64,000 nucleotides of DNA from Bin87 sp965262485 (GTDB lineage: Bacteria > Chloroflexota > Dehalococcoidia > Lucifugimonadales > UBA3495): positions 2,542,001 through 2,606,000 of the forward strand of contig OZ253540.1 of the NCBI GenBank assembly GCA_965262485.1, written 5' to 3'. The notes below the pieces were generated by a model. It made no database searches and was not told the DNA's origin. It worked only from the letters and a program-made list of their open reading frames with translations. A program made the translations under genes and the position numbers. Shown here piece by piece: positions 57,906-64,000 of this stretch. Each line of letters begins with the position of its first letter. The stretch's first letter is position 1.

Positions 57906-59225
57906 ATGCACCTTCTGATCGCCTACATATCCCGAAACACACCCTTTTACTATGGTTGGATAGTTCTCGGAGCCGCCGGCAGCAGCATGGTGGTGCGGAA
58001 TGCCGCTGGCAGCCTCACCTTCGCCGTCTTCGTACCCCTGATCGCGGAAGATACCGGATGGAGCCGTGCCCTCGTCGGTGGCGCAGCCGCTGTCGGAGGA
58101 TTGTTGGCCACCGGCGCATCGCCTCCCTTCGGTTGGGCCATCGACAAGTTCGGAGCCCGGGTCGTGCTGGTGTTGTCGCTGGTCATCATCGGTCTCAGCA
58201 CTATGGCGCTGGCCTGGCTCGAAGTGCACATCGCAATCTTCTATGCCGCCATGGCCATCGGGCGCATCATGTTCAGCAGTCCGCTGAACGTGGGTCCGGC
58301 AACCGTGGTCGGGCGCTGGTTTGTCAGGCAGCGGGGCCGGGCCACCGGGCTGCTGTTCTTGTCCCACTCGGGTGGCATGGCGTTATTTCCGCTGGTGGCC
58401 ACCTGGTTGAGTTATGCGTACAGTTGGCAAACGGCCTGGATCGTGCTGGGACTCATGGTGTACGCCATCGCGCTGGCTCCGGCAGCCTTGCTGATCGCAC
58501 AGCGGCCTGAGGACGTCGGCCTGCTTCCCGACGGCGATTTTCCGGACGATGCTGTTCCCGATGCCGATGCCGCCGGTAGTGCGACAGCGGCGCCGGTGGA
58601 CACCGAACCGCAATGGACAACGCGACAGGCCCTGCGAACGCCAGCCCTTTGGGTATTGGCCATCGGCACCGGGTTTCTTTTCCTGCTGCAATCGGGCACC
58701 AATGTTTATCAGGCCGACCTGCTGCGATCTCGTGGCATCGACCTCACGTTGTCGCAGTTGAGCATTGTAGTCAATGCGGCCGGCACCGGGTTGGGCAGCC
58801 TTTTATGGGGCCGGGTGGTTGAGAATCTGCGCGTTTCTTACACCTACGCCATAGTAGCTCTGGTAATGGCGTTGGCCCTGGGTCTGTTCGTAATCGCCGA
58901 CAACGTATTGTTGGGGTTTACCGCAGCGGGCCTGTTCGGGATTGCCGTGGCCGGCATCCTGGTCGTGCCCGCCGTTGCCTACGCCGACTTCTTCGGGCGT
59001 CAGTCCCTGGCCACCATCCGCGGCGCTACGGAGCCGTTCACTTCGTTGGGGCAGGCCGTTGGCGCCGTGTCGTCCGGGTTGGTCTTCCAGTTTGCCCACT
59101 CGTACACCTACGCCTTTGTTGTGTACGCCATGTTGGCGACATTCACGGCGGCTGCCCTGCTGTTGGCCCGCCCGCCCGGTCATCCGGCTGCCGCCGCCGC
59201 AATTGCCGGGGAAACCGCCGATTAG
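57906..59225 (+). CDS. MFS transporter (monocarboxylate-porter-like)
   Basis: The 439-residue protein has about 12 transmembrane helices in two halves. It includes the MFS loop GWAIDKFGARVVLVLSLVII at about 74-93, RWFVRQRGRATGLLFLSHSG and, after an acidic central loop (DDAVPDADAAGSATAAP), a second half starting TRQALRTPALWVLAIGTGFL. It resembles oxalate/formate or monocarboxylate porters. The substrate is unknown; by position it may feed the SDR/LLM module that follows. Upstream, 57652-57905 has no recognisable gene, only unassigned sequence after the ATPase relic. Confidence 0.88.
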   Translation: MHLLIAYISRNTPFYYGWIVLGAAGSSMVVRNAAGSLTFAVFVPLIAEDTGWSRALVGGAAAVGGLLATGASPPFGWAIDKFGARVVLVLSLVIIGLSTMALAWLEVHIAIFYAAMAIGRIMFSSPLNVGPATVVGRWFVRQRGRATGLLFLSHSGGMALFPLVATWLSYAYSWQTAWIVLGLMVYAIALAPAALLIAQRPEDVGLLPDGDFPDDAVPDADAAGSATAAPVDTEPQWTTRQALRTPALWVLAIGTGFLFLLQSGTNVYQADLLRSRGIDLTLSQLSIVVNAAGTGLGSLLWGRVVENLRVSYTYAIVALVMALALGLFVIADNVLLGFTAAGLFGIAVAGILVVPAVAYADFFGRQSLATIRGATEPFTSLGQAVGAVSSGLVFQFAHSYTYAFVVYAMLATFTAAALLLARPPGHPAAAAAIAGETAD

Positions 59226-59238
59226 GGCCTGTAATGTC

Positions 59239-60126
59239 CTATGGCCCGGCTATGGGCAGGTCGGGATAAGCCTGGGAAGTAGGGAAGGGCAGGTCGGGAT
59301 CAACCCGTCGCAACTGGTATGCCTCGGACTCCATGATGGCGTCAATGTTGGCGGAAAAGTCCTCGAAACGGTCGGCGAAGGCGCGTATCAGCCGGCCGGA
59401 CAGCGTACCGCAGTCGTAGCTGCCCAGGAATACGGCCAGCGCGGCGGCGCGTTCTATAGAGGCGCCCTCTCCTGAAGTAACCTGAACGCCGCGCTCGTAC
59501 ATCGCAGTGTCGCCGATCTCTTTCGCCAGATCCCGCGTCTCTTCCCACATGCGGGTGTGGATGGATCCGGGACTGATGGCGTTCACGGTTATGGCGGTGT
59601 CAGCCAACTCCAGAGCCAGGTTCTCGGTCAGGTTTACGATGGCCACCTTGGCGGCATCGTAGGCGGTAACGTTGGGCCCGCCCACGCCTGACATATTCAC
59701 GATTCGACCTGAACCCTGCTCCAGCATAATCGGGATTACCGCCCGGCAGCCGAAGTACACCCCCAGCAGGTGGACGTTGATGGTTCGTGCCCAATCGTCC
59801 GGATCGTTTTCCCACAGGCGACCGACCGGGCCGATGTTTCCGGCGTTGTTGACCATCACGTCAATTGCGCCGTAACGGTCCAGTGTGCAGGCCACCGCAT
59901 TGTCCACCTGGCGCCGGCTGGTCACGTCGGCGATTACCGTCAATACATCGGTTCCGAACCTTTCGGTTATGCGCTGCGCCGTCTCCCGCAATTCGGCGTC
60001 GGTGCGAGCTGCCAGGGTAAGTTTTGCTCCCGCCTCGGCGTATGCCATTGCGATGGCCTGTCCGATTCCGCGACCACCGCCGGTTATCAACGCCACACTC
60101 CCGTCGAGTTTCTTCCGGTCAACCAT
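59239..60126 (-). CDS. Short-chain dehydrogenase/reductase
   Basis: The 295-residue protein has the classical SDR motifs: VALITGGGRGIGQAIAMAYA at about 11-30, DVMVNNAGNIGPVG at about 88-101, the catalytic Ser region GRIVNMSGVGGPNVTAYDAA and K (Y-x-x-x-K as YDAAK). A ~40-residue C-terminal extension (DRFEDFSANIDAIMESEAYQ and on) is unusual. It reduces or oxidises a carbonyl or hydroxyl with NAD(P). It is convergent with the MFS gene and divergent from the HD gene. Confidence 0.9.
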   Translation of the reverse strand: MVDRKKLDGSVALITGGGRGIGQAIAMAYAEAGAKLTLAARTDAELRETAQRITERFGTDVLTVIADVTSRRQVDNAVACTLDRYGAIDVMVNNAGNIGPVGRLWENDPDDWARTINVHLLGVYFGCRAVIPIMLEQGSGRIVNMSGVGGPNVTAYDAAKVAIVNLTENLALELADTAITVNAISPGSIHTRMWEETRDLAKEIGDTAMYERGVQVTSGEGASIERAAALAVFLGSYDCGTLSGRLIRAFADRFEDFSANIDAIMESEAYQLRRVDPDLPFPTSQAYPDLPIAGP

Positions 60127-60165
60127 GGTGTGCCTCCTCCGGTGGAACGTGGGCCAATAGCGCGG

Positions 60166-60174
60166 TGGTACAAT
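60166..60174 (+). promoter_or_regulatory. Possible extended -10 promoter for the HD-domain gene
   Basis: TGGTACAAT matches an extended -10 (TGn plus TACAAT), 33 bp before the ATG. No -35 is convincing. Confidence 0.3.
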
Positions 60175-60206
60175 TCGGCTACATACTACACGATGGGAGT
60201 GTATCC

Positions 60207-60800
60207 ATGAGTGATGAAATCCGGCCAGCCACCGGGGTTGCCACTACCGTTTCCTTTACCAGCATGGCGTCCGGAACCCGCGAAGACTACGAACTGCTGG
60301 AGCGGCTGGAGGCGGAATTCGCGGCCGGCGCTGCCGAACGGGTACTGGACCAGCTGCGCGGCCTGGCGGGATCGTTGGCCGGATACCAGGTTGACCGGTT
60401 GGAACATTCGCTGCAAACGGCCACCAGGGCGCATCTGGACCACGCCGACGAGGAAATGGTCGTCGCTGCCCTGCTCCACGACATCGGCGATTTGCTGTCA
60501 CCCCACAACCATAGCGAGCTGGCCGCCGCGGTGCTTCGGCCTTACGTGTCCGAGAAAACCTGGTGGATTGTCCGGCAACACGGCCTGTTCCAGAGTTACT
60601 ACTACGCGCACCATCACGGCGGCGACCGCCATGCCCGCGATCGCTACATCGACCATCTCTGGTATCAGGATGCGGTAGATTTCTGCCACCGGTGGGATCA
60701 GCCATCATTCGATCCGGCGTTTCAGTCCCTCCCGCTGGCATTCTTTGAGCCCATGGTGCGCCGCATTTTCGCCCGCCAACCGTTCAGCGCGGTTGCCTGA
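60207..60800 (+). CDS. HD-domain protein (PhnZ/TmpB-like dioxygenase or phosphohydrolase)
   Basis: The 197-residue protein has the HD core: LEHSLQTATRAHLDHADEEM, VVAALLHDIGDLLSPHNHSE, WWIVRQHGLFQSYYYAHHHG then GDRHARDRY. His, His-Asp and further His residues form a dinuclear metal site. The arrangement is close to HD-fold mixed-valence diiron oxygenases such as PhnZ/TmpB as well as phosphohydrolases; which is unclear. The ATG at 60207 follows GGGAG. The SDR gene downstream is separated by 55 bp and is probably cotranscribed. Confidence 0.82.
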   Translation: MSDEIRPATGVATTVSFTSMASGTREDYELLERLEAEFAAGAAERVLDQLRGLAGSLAGYQVDRLEHSLQTATRAHLDHADEEMVVAALLHDIGDLLSPHNHSELAAAVLRPYVSEKTWWIVRQHGLFQSYYYAHHHGGDRHARDRYIDHLWYQDAVDFCHRWDQPSFDPAFQSLPLAFFEPMVRRIFARQPFSAVA

Positions 60801-60855
60801 TTTCCGCTTCGATACGACCCTGCAAATCACCACAACCACACACGAGGTAACCAAC

Positions 60856-61704
60856 ATGACCCTGGAAGGCAAAGTAGCGCTGGTGACCGGCGCCGGCGGT
60901 ATGCGCGGCGTTGGTCGCGCCACCGCCCTGAAGCTGGCGTCCCAAGGCGCCGACGTAGCAATTACCGATATTCGGCGCCCGGCGGACGACCTGCCTCCCG
61001 GCGAGGTTCGCTCCGAGTGGCAGTCCATCGACAGCGTGGCCGACGAAGTGCGTAGTTTGGGACGCCGCGTGCTCCCGATTTACGCCGACCTCTCCGAAAG
61101 CCAACAGATCGAGGATCTGGTAGCGCAGACGGTCGATCATTTCGGCCGCCTGGACATAATGGTCAACAACGCCCGCGCCGTTATTGGCCGGGACAAGGTC
61201 CCGGTTACCGAGCTGGATGAAGACGTTTGGCATCACTTTCTGGCCATCAACACCACTGCCGTATTCCTGTGTACCAAGTTCGCCGGCCGCGAGATGGTGC
61301 GCATCGGCAACGGTGGCCGCATCGTCAACATCGCCAGCAATGCCGGCAAGCAGGCCAGTGCAGATGGCGCCGCCTATTCTTCCAGCAAATTTGCCGTCAT
61401 CGGATTGACCCAAGCTTCGGCGCTGGATCTGGCGCCCCACGGCATTACGGTCAACGCGGTGTGTCCCGGCCCCATCAACACCGACCGGATGAGCTATTGG
61501 GAACGCGACCAGGCTGCCCAGCGCGGATTGACCCAAGAGCAGTTTCGGGCTCAAATTGTGGCCGCATCCGGCGACCGCACCCCGTTGGGACGCATCGCCG
61601 AGGCTGAGGACGTAGCCAACCTCGTTTCCTTTCTGGCCGGCCCTGACTCCGAATTCATCACCGGCCAGTCCTACAACGTCAACGGCGGCCTGTTGTTCCA
61701 CTGA
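60856..61704 (+). CDS. Short-chain dehydrogenase/reductase
   Basis: The 282-residue protein has TGAGGMRGVGRATALKLASQ at about 11-30, DIMVNNARAVIGRD (NNAR instead of NNAG), the catalytic Ser in NIASNAGKQASADGAA and Y-S-S-S-K just after. It ends with the family VSFLAGPDSEFITGQSYNVN then GG. Two or three residues differ from the classical motifs, but the catalytic tetrad seems complete. The ATG at 60856 follows CGAGG. It is cotranscribed with the HD and LLM genes by spacing. Confidence 0.9.
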   Translation: MTLEGKVALVTGAGGMRGVGRATALKLASQGADVAITDIRRPADDLPPGEVRSEWQSIDSVADEVRSLGRRVLPIYADLSESQQIEDLVAQTVDHFGRLDIMVNNARAVIGRDKVPVTELDEDVWHHFLAINTTAVFLCTKFAGREMVRIGNGGRIVNIASNAGKQASADGAAYSSSKFAVIGLTQASALDLAPHGITVNAVCPGPINTDRMSYWERDQAAQRGLTQEQFRAQIVAASGDRTPLGRIAEAEDVANLVSFLAGPDSEFITGQSYNVNGGLLFH

Positions 61705-61734
61705 ACAGAATTACCAAATCACAGGAGCTCTCAA

Positions 61735-62694
61735 ATGCAGTACGGATTTACCCTGCCGGGGCGCGGCCCTCTGGCGAACCCCGACAACCTGGCCACCATT
61801 GCGCAACGCGGTGAGGCGTTGGGCTTCGATTCCATCTCTCTTGGAGATCACATCCTCGTTCCCCACAGCATTTCGTCCGAATATCCATACACCCAAACCG
61901 GCGAGTTTCCCGGCTCAACAACGGGTCAGTCCATGGAGCAAATCACCGCCCTGGCCTTCATGGCCGGCTGCACCGAAAAAATCCGACTGGCTACCTCGGT
62001 GCTAATCGTGCCCCATCGCAACCCGATTATTGCCGCCAAATCGCTGGCAACCCTGGATTACCTGTCCGGTGGCCGACTAATTATCGGCGTGGGCGTGGGC
62101 TGGATGCGCGAGGAGTTCGAGGCTGTTGGCTGCGAACCATTTGATGAGCGCGGCGCCGTCACTGACGAATATATCCGCGCATTCAAGGAGCTATGGACGT
62201 CGGACAACCCCACGTTCGAGGGTAAGTACGTCAGTTTTTCCGACATCAATTTCCTCCCCAAGCCGGTGCAAAAGCCGCATCCGCCCCTGTGGGTTGGGGG
62301 AGAAAGCCGGCCGGCCATCCGTCGCGCCGCCACTCTGTGCGACGGTTGGTATCCCATCGGCAACAACCCGTCGTTCCCGGTGGGCACGCCCGATGCCCTG
62401 CAGCAAGGCATGGATCGCCTCCGCCGCACCGCTGAACGCGCCGGTCGCAATCCCGAAGAAATCCAGATTATTTACCGGAGCCACGACTATCGCATCACCG
62501 GCGCCGATACCAGCAGCGAACGTACCCGTTTCACGGGCAGCAGCGAGCAGATCGCCGGAGACATCCGCCAGTATCAGGATATGGGTGTCAGCTACCTGGT
62601 GCTGGATATCGCCCGACTCAGCGGCGACGGCAATCTGGAAGAAACGCTGGGTCATCTGGAGGATTTCACCACCCAGGTCGCGGCGAAAGTCTGA
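61735..62694 (+). CDS. F420-type LLM oxidoreductase
   Basis: The 319-residue protein has the TIGR03619-like pattern: GFTLPGRGPLANPDNLATIA, GEALGFDSISLGDHILVP at about 25-42, GCTEKIRLATSVLIVPHRNP then AKSLATLDYLSGGRLIIGVG and GWMREEFEAVG. The ending (RFTGSSEQIAGDIRQYQDMG) is as in the family. F420 is the likely cofactor. The ATG follows AGGAG, 30 bp after the SDR stop. It is the third member of the superfamily in this window. Confidence 0.9.
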   Translation: MQYGFTLPGRGPLANPDNLATIAQRGEALGFDSISLGDHILVPHSISSEYPYTQTGEFPGSTTGQSMEQITALAFMAGCTEKIRLATSVLIVPHRNPIIAAKSLATLDYLSGGRLIIGVGVGWMREEFEAVGCEPFDERGAVTDEYIRAFKELWTSDNPTFEGKYVSFSDINFLPKPVQKPHPPLWVGGESRPAIRRAATLCDGWYPIGNNPSFPVGTPDALQQGMDRLRRTAERAGRNPEEIQIIYRSHDYRITGADTSSERTRFTGSSEQIAGDIRQYQDMGVSYLVLDIARLSGDGNLEETLGHLEDFTTQVAAKV

Positions 62695-62745
62695 TCTAAC
62701 CACCACGCCCAATTTATTTCTGAGCTGGCAAGCCGGCCACCGGTC

Positions 62746-62891
62746 TCTTGCGTACCCACTTTGTCATTGCGAGGAGCATAGCGACGTGGCAATCTCGATG
62801 ATGTTGAACACACGTCGGCGAACCGTCGTTGCTACGGCGACGAGATTGCCACGCTACGCTCGCAATGACAGATTAAAGTGAGTACACGTGG
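62746..62891. mobile_element. Family A element, complete but drifted copy
   Basis: The ends are CTCTTGCGTACCCACTTTGT and AAAGTGAGTACACGTGGG, two or three changes from the consensus. It is 146 bp. A chance GTG in its right end opens a longer reading of the next gene. Confidence 0.82.
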
Positions 62892-62914
62892 GGGCCACCG
62901 GCAACCTTCGGCAA

Positions 62915-63970
62915 ATGCCCTTTTCGCTTACGGCCGATAACGCCATCGCCTATCTCGTCGAACGCGGCGTCGTGGATGCCGTGGCCGCCGGCATCGCAAC
63001 CGCCGAGACGCTGGGTGGTGGCGTTTCCAATATCGTGGTGCGGGTTTCTACGCTTGGCGATCCCGACGGCGCTCTGGTTGTAAAACAGTCGCTACCGCAG
63101 CTGAGAGTCCCCCAGGAATGGTTAGCCGACCGGCATCGCATCCACCGCGAATGGGCCAGCATCCGTTACCTGGCCGACGTGTTGCCGCCCGCCGGCATTC
63201 CGCGGGTAGTTTACGAAAACGAGGGTGATTTCCTTTACGTGATGACGTCGGCCCCGGCATCGGGTGTCAACTGGAAGGATGCCCTGCTCGGTGGCCGCGT
63301 AGATATTCCGGTTGCCGGCAAGGTCGGGGGCTTGTTGGGCAGGATCCACCGAGCCACGCAAATCGAGGACGGCAACATTCCGGCCAGCCTGCAGCCGTTC
63401 GCCGACCAGCAGTGTTTCGTACAGTTACGCATTGATCCCTACCACCGCGCTACGGCAGGCGTCCATCCCGACCTCGCCTCCGCAATCGAAGCCGAAGCCC
63501 AGCGAATGCTCAATCATCCGGTGGCGATGGTGCACGGTGATTACAGTCCCAAAAACGTCATCGTGACCGGCGCCGGCGATTCCGCCGCCGTGTTTTTGCT
63601 GGATTTTGAGGTTGTGCACCTGGGCAATCCGGTTTTTGATCTGTCTTTTATGATCAATCACCTGACTTTGAAGGCAGTTCACCGGCCCGGATTGACCGAG
63701 CTTTACAACCGGGCCGCCCGGTCTTTCTGGAATGGTTACACCCGCGCCGTCGAGTTGCAGTCGAATGATGTTGTGGAACTGGAAACTCACACCATTCGCC
63801 AATTGGGCGTGCTGCTGCTGGCCCGCGTGGACGGCAAATCTCCCGCGGAGTACATCAATACCGATGACGCACGGGCCCGAGTGCGCCGGCTGGCCCGATT
63901 CATATTGTCCGGCGGCTTGACTCGGATATCCCACGTACATGACTGGCTGTTAAATCCCAACAACGGTTGA
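62915..63970 (+). CDS. APH/methylthioribose kinase-like phosphotransferase
   Basis: The 351-residue protein has an aminoglycoside-phosphotransferase/choline-kinase fold: AETLGGGVSNIVVRVS (nucleotide loop), GALVVKQSLPQLRV (ATP-binding Lys), VAMVHGDYSPKNVIVTGA (HGD-x-x-x-x-N catalytic loop) and VFLLDFEVVHLGNPVFDLSF (D-F-E metal site). The last resembles 5-methylthioribose kinases more than drug kinases. It phosphorylates a small hydroxylated substrate. I chose the ATG at 62915 because the earlier GTG at 62888 is inside the family A end. The 30 bp after it hold nothing. Confidence 0.82.
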   Translation: MPFSLTADNAIAYLVERGVVDAVAAGIATAETLGGGVSNIVVRVSTLGDPDGALVVKQSLPQLRVPQEWLADRHRIHREWASIRYLADVLPPAGIPRVVYENEGDFLYVMTSAPASGVNWKDALLGGRVDIPVAGKVGGLLGRIHRATQIEDGNIPASLQPFADQQCFVQLRIDPYHRATAGVHPDLASAIEAEAQRMLNHPVAMVHGDYSPKNVIVTGAGDSAAVFLLDFEVVHLGNPVFDLSFMINHLTLKAVHRPGLTELYNRAARSFWNGYTRAVELQSNDVVELETHTIRQLGVLLLARVDGKSPAEYINTDDARARVRRLARFILSGGLTRISHVHDWLLNPNNG

Positions 63971-64000
63971 TCTCGGTACGCGATATGGCGGCGCAGACGG

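Noticed and set aside
1..64000. Search by eye for tRNA, rRNA and riboswitches.
   Set aside because: No cloverleaf with a TTCGAAT-type arm, rRNA segment or known riboswitch core was seen; a covariance-model scan would be decisive.

Overview
The window reads as chromosomal DNA of a GC-rich bacterium. The mix of genes suggests a Chloroflexota lineage of the SAR202/Dehalococcoidia kind: three LLM-class flavin/F420 oxidoreductases, paired CaiB/BaiF CoA-transferases, a DUF1800-DUF1501 pair, ferritin-like paralogs, several Uma2 nucleases, SMP-30/NHL/BNR propeller proteins and a penicillin acylase. This placement is inferred from gene content; no rRNA or other phylogenetic marker was used. I saw no tRNA, rRNA, CRISPR array, transposase, integrase or phage gene.

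Layout. 0-5 kb (minus strand): a PaREP1/HEPN-like gene cut by the window edge, an LLM oxidoreductase, a VOC protein, a second PaREP1/HEPN-like gene, a secreted CAP-domain protein and a 3-hydroxyisobutyrate dehydrogenase-like enzyme. 5-8.5 kb: CCA-adding enzyme, a small Cys-rich protein coupled to a zinc alcohol dehydrogenase, and a coiled-coil putative nuclease. 8.5-12 kb: two ferritin-like paralogs, only one of which keeps its diiron ligands, with a third PaREP1/HEPN-like gene and a membrane protein between them. 12-16.3 kb: a housekeeping run (small gene, DUF2335, argF, der, plsY). 17-21.1 kb: a DUF1800-DUF1501-NHL operon with a near-consensus promoter, hairpins in both spacers and an intrinsic terminator. 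21-27 kb: Rieske protein, cobalamin-type binding protein, Uma2, folD, queA and a PH-like membrane protein. 27-34 kb: FAH-family hydrolase, DUF4234 protein, BNR and SMP-30 propellers, and two tandem retropepsin-like proteases. 33.6-37.8 kb: a peptide/nickel-type ABC importer operon without ATPase genes, interrupted by a small mobile element. 38.5-44 kb: enoyl-CoA hydratase, TlyA methyltransferase, PncC, an LLM oxidoreductase and small membrane proteins. 44-49 kb: leaderless penicillin acylase and two CoA-transferases. 49.4-54 kb: a frameshifted surface protein and two Uma2 genes, one broken. 54.6-57.7 kb: a GH105-like fusion and an ATPase relic. 57.9-64 kb: MFS transporter, two SDRs, HD protein, LLM oxidoreductase and a phosphotransferase, which look like a catabolic module.

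The most striking feature is the intergenic space. It is filled with short non-coding elements of at least four terminal-inverted-repeat families (called A, B1, B2 and D here), a hairpin family C and a single element E. Many are nested in one another. One splits the ABC operon between 18-20 bp direct repeats, and others end at or next to stop codons. They look like MITEs mobilised from elsewhere in the genome. Genes near them show fresh damage: a 16-bp tandem duplication and a TG insertion in the surface protein, a deletion and frameshift in a Uma2 gene, a gutted ATPase, and an out-of-frame ferritin fragment.

Gene products are assigned from recognisable motifs alone, without database searches.
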